Shown here: piece after piece, positions 52,891 to 62,482 of the stretch
How the letters are laid out: every line of letters begins with the position of its first letter
How positions within the stretch are numbered: the stretch's first letter is position 1
NCBI GenBank assembly: GCA_016712405.1
Contig: JADJRD010000001.1
Location: 248,001 to 312,000 of the forward strand
Direction of reading: 5' to 3'
Length of the DNA stretch: 64,000 nt
DNA from: Cellvibrio sp.
GTDB lineage: Bacteria > Pseudomonadota > Gammaproteobacteria > Pseudomonadales > Cellvibrionaceae
Program-made: the position numbers and the translations under genes
Notes under the pieces: model-generated
The model's input: only the letters and a program-made list of their open reading frames with translations
Database searches by the model: none
Told to the model about the DNA's origin: nothing

Positions 52891-54105
52891 ATGCCAATTC
52901 GGGTGTTAGTTGTTGATGATTCGCAATTTTTTCAGCGACAACTAAAAGATATTATTAATGAAAACCCCGAATTAAAAGTGGTGGGTATTGCGAGCAATGG
53001 ACGCGAGGCAGTTGATAAGGCTGCAGAGTTACAGCCGGATATTATCACCATGGATTTTGAAATGCCGGTGATGGATGGTATTACAGCTATTCGTCATATT
53101 ATGGCGACTCGAAAAGTCCCCATTCTCATGTTTTCATCCCTGACTTATGAAGGGGCCAAAGTTACCTTGGATGCTTTGGCTGCAGGTGCATTGGATTTTA
53201 TTCCAAAAGATTTTGCTGAAGTTGCACGGAATTCAATTGCGTTAAAAAAGAAATTACAAGATAGATTAATCACCCTGGCGCAAACAGGGCGAGTGTCGAA
53301 TATCACATTGAATTCGACAATGGTTAGCTCCAACGCTTTTGCTACCAGTGAAAAAAAATCAACAGTTGAAACTTCTAGGTTTGAAGCGCCAAAAACATCA
53401 GAGCCAACGAAATCTAATCTAAGTAGTTCAACGTCTTTTTCTGCCTCGCGTGTTAGCAATGAAGTTAAATCTTCGCCTGTCGAGAAGCGTTCTGATAGTA
53501 AAACGGAACATCGAGCCGAAAATCGTTTAAAAAAACAACCTAGAATATTAATTATAGGTGCGTCAACCGGCGGCCCTATAGCAGTTGCTGATGTGTTGAC
53601 TGCATTGCCAGAAAATTTTCCGATTCCTATTTTGTTGGTTCAGCATATGCCGGAAAATTTTACCAAGGCCTTTGCGGAACGGTTAAATAAAATTTGCAAA
53701 ATTGAAGTGCGAGAAGCGGTTGACGGTGATCAATTAAAACCAGGTTTGGCCTTGTTAGCCCCTGGTGGTAAACAATTAATGCTGGATAAACGTAATTCCA
53801 ATAGTGTCAGAGTTTTTCATGATGATGATCGAGTGAATTACAAACCCTCTCTGGATATTACTTTTGGTTCTGCGGCAAATGTATTTGCAGATCGTACACT
53901 TGGTGTTGTCTTAACGGGAATGGGATCAGACGGGTGTAATGGTGCGCGTTTGTTAAAAGAATCGGGTTCTGTCGTTTGGTCGCAAGATGAACAGAGTTGT
54001 GTGATTTACGGTATGCCTGCTGCTGTTGCCAAAGCAGGATTGTCTGATCGCGTATTAAGCTTAAAAGACATTGGGCCTTGTTTGGCTAATGAGGTGACAG
54101 GATGA
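52891..54105 (+). CDS. cheB: Chemotaxis methylesterase/response regulator CheB
   Basis: CheB demethylates and deamidates chemoreceptors. The 404-residue protein has an N-terminal receiver (VVDDSQ; phosphoacceptor in MDFEMPVMDG) and a Ser/Lys-rich linker of about 75 residues. The methylesterase domain has catalytic Ser in IGASTGGP, His in VQHMPENF and Asp in TGMGSDG. Its TGA overlaps the ATG of the following gene (ATGA). No cheR is seen in the window. Confidence 0.95.
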   Translation: MPIRVLVVDDSQFFQRQLKDIINENPELKVVGIASNGREAVDKAAELQPDIITMDFEMPVMDGITAIRHIMATRKVPILMFSSLTYEGAKVTLDALAAGALDFIPKDFAEVARNSIALKKKLQDRLITLAQTGRVSNITLNSTMVSSNAFATSEKKSTVETSRFEAPKTSEPTKSNLSSSTSFSASRVSNEVKSSPVEKRSDSKTEHRAENRLKKQPRILIIGASTGGPIAVADVLTALPENFPIPILLVQHMPENFTKAFAERLNKICKIEVREAVDGDQLKPGLALLAPGGKQLMLDKRNSNSVRVFHDDDRVNYKPSLDITFGSAANVFADRTLGVVLTGMGSDGCNGARLLKESGSVVWSQDEQSCVIYGMPAAVAKAGLSDRVLSLKDIGPCLANEVTG

Positions 54106-54848
54106 TTGATGTCCTGAGCATTATTGGCATTATTCTCGGATTTGCCGCCATTATTGGTGGCAGTCTGTTAGAAGGGGGTGGGCTTGGTTCTTTAGTGAAT
54201 GGTCCAGCTGCATTTATTGTGATCGGTGGGACATTAGGTGCTGCGATGTTGCAAACACCTAAAAATAGTTTGAAGCGCGCAATCAAAATTGTGAAGTGGG
54301 TTTTTAAGCCACCCTATGTTCCTTTCAAGCAGGGCGTATCGAATATTTCGCGTTGGGCTGTCGCTGCACGCAAAGACGGGCTTTTGGGTTTGGAAAATGT
54401 TGCTGAAAGAGAAAAAGATCTTTTTGCAAAAAAAGGTTTGCAATTGTTGGTTGATGGCAATGAGCCGGATGTGATTCGCCGAATTTTAGAAACGGATTTG
54501 GTGGTGGATGAACAGCGCGATTTTGATGCAGTAAAATTTTATGAATCTATGGGCGGTTACGCGCCGACTATCGGTATTATCGGTGCTGTGATGGGATTAA
54601 TTCATGTCATGCACAATCTTGCTGATCCTGCCACATTAGGCCCTGGAATTGCGATAGCGTTTGTGGCGACAATTTACGGCGTCGCACTGGCTAATTTAGT
54701 ATTTATTCCTGTCGCCCATAAATTGCGTACCTGTATTTACGAAAACTCACAGTATCGTGAATTAATTATCGAAGGCATTATGGCTATCGCCGATGGTGAA
54801 AATCCACGTTCAATAGAAATGAAATTGAATGGCTATTTGCATCCGTAA
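54102..54848 (+). CDS. motC: Flagellar stator MotA-type protein (MotC class)
   Basis: The 248-residue protein has four membrane helices (two near the N-terminus, residues 3-48, and two near 148-200). It has the MotA/PomA family pattern GGYAPTIGIIGAVMGLIHVM and the ALANLVFIPVAHKLR segment. It forms the ion channel with the following MotB-type protein. In Pseudomonas the gene in this position is motC, and I use that name by analogy. Confidence 0.92.
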   Translation: MIDVLSIIGIILGFAAIIGGSLLEGGGLGSLVNGPAAFIVIGGTLGAAMLQTPKNSLKRAIKIVKWVFKPPYVPFKQGVSNISRWAVAARKDGLLGLENVAEREKDLFAKKGLQLLVDGNEPDVIRRILETDLVVDEQRDFDAVKFYESMGGYAPTIGIIGAVMGLIHVMHNLADPATLGPGIAIAFVATIYGVALANLVFIPVAHKLRTCIYENSQYRELIIEGIMAIADGENPRSIEMKLNGYLHP

Positions 54849-54850
54849 AA

Positions 54851-54928
54851 GACCCCCTCCTAACCTCCCCCTTGCCAGGGGGAGGAACTTATTCCCTCCC
54901 CTGGCAAGGGGAGGGCTAGGGTGGGGTC
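54851..54928. repeat. Palindromic repeat abutting the motD start codon
   Basis: GACCCCCTCCTAACCTCCCC at 54851 and GGGCTAGGGTGGGGTC ending at 54928 are outer arms, with inner arms CCCCCTTGCCAGGGGG and CCCTCCCCTGGCAAGGGG. The element begins two bases after the motC stop. It ends one base before the motD ATG at 54930, so the ribosome binding region of motD is made of repeat sequence. Confidence 0.9.
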
Positions 54929-54929
54929 T

Positions 54930-55787
54930 ATGAACCGCACCCGCACTCGTAAAAACGAAACACAAATTAATCATGATCGATGGCTAATTTCCTACGCGGA
55001 TTTTATTACCTTGTTGTTTGCATTTTTTGTTGTGATGTATTCCATATCCCAGGTGAGTGAAAGTAAATACCGAGTCTTATCCGAAACATTTGTCGAAGCA
55101 TTCAACAAACCTAACGATTCACAAGCTAATCCTGATCCGCAACAAAACACTTCGCCATCGAATGATGTAATCACTCCAATAGATATGGGAAAAACGGCTA
55201 CCGATCAAGCGACCAGCGATGAGAAAGTGCCCATCGTGAGTGATCAAGCATCCAATGATGTGACTCCTGCAGTCGATGAGGCAGGTGATCCAGTTAAAGC
55301 GGTGAAAAATAGTGATGAGCTTTCGCAAATTTCTGATTTGGTCAGCGACAAATTTTCAGCCTTGATTAATCAAGGTTTAATTCAAGTAGCGAGCAATGAG
55401 CTTTGGTTGCAAATTGAATTAAAAGACAGCATTTTATTTTCATCCGGTAGTGCGGATACCAGTGAGCAAGCACAAAAAATATTTGATGATATCGCCATTA
55501 TTTTAAAAGATTACCAAAATCCCATACAGGTCGAAGGCTTCACCGATAATATCCCCATCAATAGTCCCCGTTACCCCACTAACTGGGAATTATCCACCGC
55601 ACGCGCCAGTGCAATTGTGAAATATCTTGCTGCACAAGGTGTTGCCCCCGAACGCCTCTCCGCCGTAGGCTACGGCGAATACCAACCCGCCACCACCAAC
55701 GAAACCCCCGAAGGCCGCGCCCAAAACCGCCGCGTCACTGTCATGATAGCCAAAAGAAAAATGGATAGACCCAAGACCAATCTGTGA
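54930..55787 (+). CDS. motD: Flagellar stator MotB-type protein (MotD class)
   Basis: The 285-residue protein has one N-terminal helix preceded by NHDRWLISYADFITLLFAFFVVMYS (plug/ion-binding Asp region). A polar linker follows, then a C-terminal OmpA-like peptidoglycan-binding domain (VEGFTDNIPINSPRYPTNWELSTARASAIVKYL). An upstream in-frame GTG at 54921 lies inside the repeat; ATG 54930 is more likely. The parC, parP and cheW genes that usually follow motD are not present here. Confidence 0.92.
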   Translation: MNRTRTRKNETQINHDRWLISYADFITLLFAFFVVMYSISQVSESKYRVLSETFVEAFNKPNDSQANPDPQQNTSPSNDVITPIDMGKTATDQATSDEKVPIVSDQASNDVTPAVDEAGDPVKAVKNSDELSQISDLVSDKFSALINQGLIQVASNELWLQIELKDSILFSSGSADTSEQAQKIFDDIAIILKDYQNPIQVEGFTDNIPINSPRYPTNWELSTARASAIVKYLAAQGVAPERLSAVGYGEYQPATTNETPEGRAQNRRVTVMIAKRKMDRPKTNL

Positions 55788-55837
55788 TATTTTGCTTGCT
55801 TATTAAAGTTAATGAGTGAGGTCTATTCGGGATTTAT

Positions 55838-56375
55838 ATGGGTCAACAATTTAACGAATTATCGCAAGAGCATATTGAGTTTATCGGGCAACAAAAATTG
55901 TATTTTGTGGGCACCGCAACAGTTGACAGTAAAATCAATATTTCTCCCAAGGGGCAAGATTCATTCAGGGTTATTACTCCTCGAAAAGTTGCATGGCTGA
56001 ATGTTACGGGAAGTGGAAATGAATCAGCTGCGCATGTGCAAGTCGATCCCCGTATGACGATTATGTTTACGGCATTCGAAGGTAATCCGATTATCCTCAG
56101 AATTTATGGGAAAGCGCGAGTTATTCATCAAAATGATCCAGGATTGGTTTGAGTATTCGTCTTTGTTCCCCGACTTGCCTGGTACCAGGCAAATTTTTGA
56201 AGTGACTATCGAATTGGTTCAAAAATCCTGTGGCATGTCAGTTCCATTTTACGATTATATTGGTGAACGAAATCAGTTGAGAGATTGGGCTATTGCGAAA
56301 GGTAAAGATGGCATAGCGGAATATTGGAAGCAGAAAAATCAAATTTCGCTGGATTCTATTCCAACTGGACTTTAG
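55838..56375 (+). CDS. Pyridoxamine 5'-phosphate oxidase-family protein, frameshifted here
   Basis: Two frames (55838-56152 and 56106-56375) join by deleting one base at about 56141-56142, giving HQNDPDWFEYSSLFP. The joined product has about 178 residues. Features of the FMN-binding split-barrel family are FVGTATVDSKINISPKGQDSFRV, PGTRQIFEV, VQKSCGMSVP and the tail EYWKQKNQISLDSIPTG. These proteins bind flavin or related cofactors; the substrate is unknown. It ends before a stem-loop and the insertion sequence. Confidence 0.82.
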
Positions 56376-56436
56376 AAAACCACCCACCCCGCCAACCCCA
56401 GGTTAGCGCCAAAAAAATTCTAGCTCCATCATTATT

Positions 56437-56468
56437 GCCCCATGATTTTTATAGAAAAATCATGGGGC
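56437..56468. terminator. Stem-loop between the PNPOx-family gene and the insertion sequence
   Basis: GCCCCATGATTTTT (56437-56450) and AAAAATCATGGGGC (56455-56468) are perfect 14-base arms with a four-base loop. It could terminate the flagellar/PNPOx transcript or the oppositely oriented transposase. Confidence 0.8.
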
Positions 56469-56489
56469 AGTTTATTTTCTCACCAAAAC

Positions 56490-57761
56490 CTAGGATGGCG
56501 GCCTTATTTTATTGCAGGTCGTACTCCACCACTCCAAAACGCTAACACGCTGAAAATGTTTTACCAATCCATCACGGATTTTTCCTGCGGTCACCTCCGC
56601 TTTATTGCGCCAAGGTAACTGCAACATGACGCCGTCCAGTTTTTCCGCTGGCATCAACGACAACAATTGAATTAATCCGTAGCCTATTGTCGTTAACTGT
56701 ACCCAACGATTTAATGTCTGTCGCGCCTGTTGCCAGGCCTCTTTTACTCCCCAGGAATTTTTCAATTCATTGAACGTGCTTTCAATACTCCAGCGCTTCG
56801 CGTAAGCAACAATAATTTCTTCTGCACTTAATTCGCTACTCGTTGACAGAAGCAGACGTGTCTTATTCCACTTTTCATTTCTTTCGTCATAAAATTCGCA
56901 CCAGACCGCGCCGACTTTTGCGCCTTTGATAAAACGAGCCAACACGACTTTATGGCGATATCGCAACCGCTGATTCTTTCCATATAAGAATAACGTTGCT
57001 TCTGTCGTTGCCATGCGATTGACTCGCGACTCTGTAACTTGTTTTCCATATTTGGCAGGTCTGCCGCGCTGTTTTTTTTCGTTGGGGTTGCAGGCATATC
57101 GTACAAGCGGGTGTCGTGGCGTACTTGCCCGATCACATCAATTTCTTGCGCTAACATCGCCAGAATAAGATCGCCGCGCATGTACCAGCTATCCATCAAT
57201 AATCGCACGGTTTTGCCGCTGTATAAGCTCGATACACTGCGGATCAGTGTTTGCGCGGCGCGCAATTTCCCGGTGTTGCCTGCGGTAGGCATTAATCTGG
57301 ATAACAAAGGAATGGCGATATTATTTCCTTTTTCTCGCCTGGCAATTTGTGCAAGCGTCACCCAGCATTGTCCACGAACAAAACGCGCCAAATTAGGTTT
57401 GTTGCCATGCTGATGATGAATCTGGCTTGCGGGCGCTTTTTCTGAGCTGCGCAGCAAGCGTGTCATCTATGGCTAAATAAATAATCTCTCCGCCTACTTG
57501 TTGAATAACAACACGTACAAATGCGCGAGCGAGTGATAACCACGACCATTTCCCTTGCCGCAAACATTTGTAGTAACTCGTCCAGTGCTTTTGCGTGCTT
57601 AGCATCACCCAGCTTTGCGTGACAAAGCCAGAGCGCGTGAGCATGGCTCCGACTAACAATTCAAGGCAGGTGCCTACTGCACGCAAGGGTAGACTTTTAC
57701 CTAAAATTGTTATCCAATCACCCAGTTCGCGTGGGATGTTGCTGCATCCTTTGTTGAGCAT
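56490..57761 (-). pseudogene. IS4-type transposase, two frameshifts
   Basis: Three frames (57761-57393, 57466-56828, 57014-56490) combine into about 423 residues. This needs one base removed from the T5 run 57437-57441 and one added to the T8 run 57072-57079. The second change restores KKKQRGRPAKYG, a typical basic segment. The DDE residues are visible in YLAIDDTL, VRLLMDSWYM, and the IS4 signature YAKRWSIESTFNELKNSWG (Y-(2)-R-(3)-E-(6)-K). Both defects are in homopolymers, so the element may be intact in the real genome. Confidence 0.85.
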
Positions 57762-57797
57762 TGCGGCCTCCAGATAGTCATCGAAAACTTCTGAAGG

Positions 57798-57844
57798 CCG
57801 CGCCTTGACTACTCCTTAAATTCAACACAGTAGTCAAGGCGCGG
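57798..57844. repeat. Inverted repeat upstream of the transposase gene
   Basis: CCGCGCCTTGACTAC (57798-57812) is perfectly complementary to GTAGTCAAGGCGCGG (57830-57844) across a 17-base loop. It may form the transposase leader hairpin that blocks read-in, or be part of the IS end. Confidence 0.75.
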
Positions 57845-57974
57845 CAGAATTTTTGCCGCATTTTTGTCAAGCTTTTTTTGAAAAATTTAACTCTGAGATT
57901 CTAAAGTCCAGTATTCCAACACATATAGTTGAAAAAAATACTTAATGAATTGGTTAATAAAAGTCATAGAGAGA

Positions 57975-58052
57975 TTTGCACGAATCAGATTTTACCGTCA
58001 TGCCTTCGCAGGGATGGCGATGCGTAATTAAACGAAAATGTATTCGTGCAAA
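57975..58052. repeat. MITE-like element with 11-base terminal inverted repeats
   Basis: TTTGCACGAAT (57975-57985) and ATTCGTGCAAA (58042-58052) bound a short non-coding stretch containing CCGTCATGCCTTCGCAGGGATG. Outside them GAGA and TCTC extend the symmetry with two mismatches. The right end is just before the pabB stop codon. Apart from this element 57845-58062 holds no gene I can support. Confidence 0.6.
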
Positions 58053-58062
58053 GGTCTCAAAC

Positions 58063-59486
58063 TTATTTCACCGAAAAATACTCTTCCAGATTTTGCAGAA
58101 TCACGTTCACCTTGGCTAATGTCTCTTCATATTCTGTGTTACAAATCGAATCAGCAACTATTCCACCGCCGCCCCAGCAATGAATATTTTCTTTATCGCA
58201 AACCAGTGTCCGTATGGCGATGTTGGTGTCCATTTGTCCATCGACGCTGATGTAACCGATGCTGCCGCAATAAATTGAGCGTCGATTGGGTTCCAGTTCT
58301 TCGATAATCTCCATGGCGCGAATTTTTGGGGCGCCGGTAATGCTGCCGCCGGGGAAGGCATCACGCAGTAAATCTATAGGGCTGGATTCAGGTTTTAATT
58401 TTCCGGTGACAGTGCTCACTAAGTGATGCACGTTGGCGAAACTTTGCAGTTCACACAGATGCGGCACTTCCACGTGAGTGGCGTGTTTGCTCAAGTCATT
58501 TCTGAGTAGGTCAACAATCATTACATTTTCGGCAAGGTTCTTTTGGCTGGATTGCAGCCATTCGGCATTTCGTAAATCTTCTTCCGGCGTTTTACCGCGA
58601 GCGATAGTGCCTTTAATGGGTTTGGTTTCGATATCGTCGCCCCGAACTTGAAGGAAGCGCTCGGGTGAAAAACTCAATACTGATCCTGATGGCCATTGCA
58701 TAAATGCCGAAAAAGGTGAGGGGAGTTGTTGGCGTAAATGCAAGTAGGCGAGGAGTGAATCGCCTTGATATGAAGATGAAAAACGTTGAGCTAAATTGAT
58801 CTGGTAGCAGTCACCTGCTTTTATATAGTCTTGAATGGATGTAAATAGATTGGTGTATTTTTCTGCTTTAACATTGCTTTCCAATTTATTGATTTTAAAA
58901 GATTTATTGGTTTCTTTGCTAAAACACTTTAAGTCGTGAAACATTGGGGTTTGGCGACAAAGTTGCTGTATAACCGAAAAGTTATAAGCAGGATCTATCG
59001 CCTGATTCATCATTAACACACAAGTTTTTCTTGATGATCCTGAATAATCGCCCAGCAATAGATCCCTAATTGCATCTCGGGGAGCTCAATATCCTGATGG
59101 TTTTTTCGCGGCAGTTTTTCCAAGCGCCATGCCAAGTCGTAAGCCCAATAACCCAAAGCACCCCCAACAAAAGGCCAATCACTTTTTAATGAAGAGTCGA
59201 TTTTCATCTGTTGGGATAAAAGTACAAAGGGATCTTCAGTCGAAATTTCAGCTGAGATTTTTGTCTGAATTTGGGTTTGTGTGCCTTCAGTTGTTAGCGT
59301 TAAAACGGGATCAGCAACCAGAATGTCGTATCGCCCCAATTCATTTTGGGGGCGACCGGAATCAAGCCAGGCAGAATAAGGCAAATGACGAATAGCCAAA
59401 AACCAGGCAGTTGAATCTTCGAAATAGGGAAGGGGGATGGTCTTTAGTGGAGGCATTGTAAAGGGCCATAAAAAGTTCGTGGCCAT
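58063..59486 (-). CDS. pabB: Aminodeoxychorismate synthase component I (PabB), frameshifted here
   Basis: PabB makes 4-amino-4-deoxychorismate from chorismate for folate synthesis, with PabC (16-17 kb) completing p-aminobenzoate. The frames 59486-59013 and 59058-58063 join if one base is added to the T5 run 59025-59029, giving about 474 residues. The chorismate-binding domain shows PFSAFMQWPSGSVLSFSPERFL, KPIKGTIARG, ENVMIVDLLRNDLSKH, FPGGSITGAPKIRAMEIIEELEP and YCGSIGYISVDG. The KPIKGT motif and absence of a glutaminase domain favour PabB over TrpE. Confidence 0.88.
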
Positions 59487-59645
59487 TCTACCAGCCCGTT
59501 ACCCTTGGAGTCGCGTCATCTGCTACTGGCGATGGAGAATGGCAAGACTTAACAATTCCTACGTTTAAAACATGACACTTGGATGAATCCGTGAGAAAGT
59601 TCGCCCGTTTCTCATTTCATCAATAACAATTAAGGGCTTAGTGAG

Positions 59646-62482
59646 ATGGTCTTACAACTCGTGTTTGGCTTTGTAGGTTTGATAATTGGTGCACTTATAT
59701 TAAGTGATGGTGGATGGCTCTTTGGTGCTTTGTTAGGATTTTTGATAACTAAAGTTGTTCAAATGGGGCAACAGGTTCAGGATCAAGCCAAAGAGATTTC
59801 GCTGTTGAAATCCATGCAGGAATATTTGCAGCTGACCATTCGAAATTTACAAACAAACGCTGAAGATCCTAAACAATCAGAAATTCAATCGACTGAAATT
59901 AAATCGGCGGAAATACACACAACGACTGTTCAGCCTGAATTACAACCCCTGATGGTTGCCAAGCAAGTTCCGGAATCTGCGATTGCGCAGGTTCCAGCAG
60001 TAGACCCCCTCCCAGCCTCCCCCTTTCCAGGGGGAGGGACAAAAGCAGAGCCAACTTCGAATATAACGACAACGCCGAAACCAAGGGTAATTCCAAAACA
60101 ACCTGCAACGCCTGGATTGGGTGAAAAAATTGGCGATGCAATTCGAAACTTCTTTATCGGTGGCAACCCGGTTGTCCGCGTTGGCATGTTGGTTTTGTTT
60201 TTCGGATTAAGTTTTTTAGTCAAATACGCAGCAGGTCAAGGTTACTTCCCAATTGAGTGGCGATTGTCAGGTGTTGCGTTAATTGCGACCACATTAATTT
60301 TTCTCGGGTGGAAAACGCGTGCGAAAGAAGGTGGTTATGGATTGGTTTTACAAGGTGGTGGATTGGCAGCGCTTTATCTCACTAGTTTTGCCGCAGCAAA
60401 AATGTACGACGTTATTCCTTCTTCTGCCGCGCTGATTTTATTATTTATATTCGTGATCTTTGGTGTGATTTTAGCTTTGCTACAAAATGCACAAGTCTTG
60501 GCGGTGATGGCCATTGCCGGTGGTTTTCTTGCGCCTATCTTAACGTCTGATGGTTCAGGAAATCATATTGGATTATTCAGTGTTTATTTAATTTTAAATC
60601 TGGGCGTTTTCGCAATTAGTTGGTTTAAAACCTGGCGCTTATTGAATTGGATAGGTTTCGTATTTACCTTTGTGATTTCGGTTTTTTGGGGGGTATCGCG
60701 GTACGAGCCACAGTTTTACGCCAGCACACAACCATTCCTTATCGCATTCTTCTTTTTGTATTTAATTATTTCTGTACTCTTTTCTTTGAAGCAGCCTCCT
60801 AACTTAAAAGGTTTAGTCGACGGAAGCTTGGTGTTTGGTTTGCCTGTTGCTGCTTTTAGTTTGCAAGTAGCATTGTTAAAGCATACAGAATATGGCTTGG
60901 CGATAAGTGCGTTGATTTTAGCGTTTATCTACATAGGATTGGCTCGTTGGTTATGGATGAGATTTTTGCAAACACACAAATTGTTGGCGGAATCTTTTCT
61001 GGCATTAGGTGTCGGTTTTGCTACCTTGGCGATTCCTTTAGGCTTGAATGCAGATTGGACTTCTGCAACCTGGGCATTTGAAGCGGCTGGATTATTGTGG
61101 ATCGGCTTGCGACAACAACGTTTATTGCCTCGCGTTGCGGGTGTGGGACTTTATTTTGCTGCCTGCATCGCGACACTTGCTGACAATGGCCTTACCGTTG
61201 GTGTAACACCAATCATTAGCGGTGATTTTATTGGTTGCGTCATTTTATCTTTATCCGGTTTTTTAATCGCTTATTGTTTGTTTCGTTTTTCAGAGCAGGC
61301 ATTCATGGTTGAGCGTTGGTTAGGAAAAATGATTTTGGTTATCGCAGTATTCTGGTGGATAGCGAGCACAATACTGGAATTGGAAGGGCATCTGACTAAT
61401 ACCAATATGTTTGTTATTTTCTATTTTATTGCAGCCTTAAGTTTATCTGTGCAAATGATCACTGCAATCAAACTGAATTGGTCAAGTCTCGGTAAGGCCG
61501 GGCATATTTATTTTATATTTATTTGTTTGTGGACTCTTTTCGGAATGTTGGATCGAGTTATAGATTATCCAACTGATTGGGGATTGGGCTTGCCGTTTAT
61601 TCTATTTTTAGCGGCATACTATTTTTTATCTGGCGAATGGAGCAGCGGCAGTGGGATATAGGATTACAGTTTGCTCATTTAGTCAGCAGTTTGCTTTCGT
61701 TATTGTTGCTGTTATGGCAAGTTAACGGTGTGATTGAGCATACTACTTTTTTACAATCTGTCATGGCTCCAGAGACTGCTCGACTGTTTATTTGGTTTTT
61801 AGTATTTGTTCCATCGGTAATCTTGTTGATTGGATTGAATTCACAAAAACCTTGGCCAATCACGACTTGGAAAATCTATTATCAAGATTTTATTCCAGCT
61901 CCATTTTTGTTCATTATGCTGGGCTGGTTTTTTGTCGCCAGTCGTGAATCCGGCAGTATTTTGGAATTTTATTTGCCTGTGTTAAACCCAACTGATCTTG
62001 CACAATTAGCGGTGATTTTATTAATGGCATTTGCGATGAAAGCGGGTTTGTCATTTAGTCACACCTGTGCTAACAGAATAAAAATGGCATTTATTGGATT
62101 CCTCGCCTTTCTTTGGATCAACATTGTCATGTTGCGTGGGATTCATCATTACACATTGATTGCCTATGACTCAGAAATTTTATGGCACTCACCAACAGTT
62201 CAAATGGCGCTTTCTATTTTGTGGACGATTTGTGCTCTGGCAGTTATGAATATCGCAAGAAGAATTCAGTTGAGGCAGTTGTGGATTCTGGGTGCGGGAT
62301 TACTGGCCATTGTTGTTATCAAGCTTGCGTTAAAAGATTTATCTGGCAGCAGTACGCTGGCAGGTATTGTTTCATTTATGGCAGTTGGAATTTTAATGTT
62401 GTTGATCGGCTATTTATCGCCTATCCCGCCTGTAAAAAAACAACTGGCGGCTGATGCAAAATCGGAGGAATCATCACAATGA
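59646..62482 (+). CDS. DUF2339 polytopic membrane protein, frameshifted here
   Basis: Frames 59646-61661 and 61577-62482 join by adding one base at the AA 61636-61637 (FLSGEMEQRQWDIGLQF), giving about 945 residues. The DUF2339 pattern is visible. There is an N-terminal hydrophobic segment, a coiled stretch, a variable Pro-rich linker, then more than 20 membrane segments with repeated GxxLALLQNAQVLAVMAIAGGFLAPIL-type motifs. Function is unknown. Residues about 120-132 derive from a palindromic repeat. It overlaps the DUF3999 gene by ATGA, a common pairing. Confidence 0.85.
60003..60039. repeat. Palindromic repeat (half-size) inserted in frame in the DUF2339 gene
   Basis: GACCCCCTCCCAGCCTCCCC followed by CTTTCCAGGGGGAGGGA is a truncated copy of the family. 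It enters at the same codon phase as in flhF (Val-Asp-Pro start, then PFPG.GT) and lies in the variable linker. Confidence 0.88.

Larger units (their letters stand above)
56490..57844 (-). mobile_element. IS4-family insertion sequence (ends not resolved)
   Basis: The unit contains a broken DDE transposase gene on the minus strand and, upstream of it, a 15-base inverted repeat at 57798-57844. I could not find convincing terminal inverted repeats or a target duplication, so the limits given are those of recognisable content. It lies after motD and the PNPOx gene, where Pseudomonas has parC, parP and cheW. Confidence 0.7.

Noticed and set aside
17981..60039. CRISPR array
   Set aside because: The repeats are dispersed, palindromic and not regularly spaced, and no cas gene is present.
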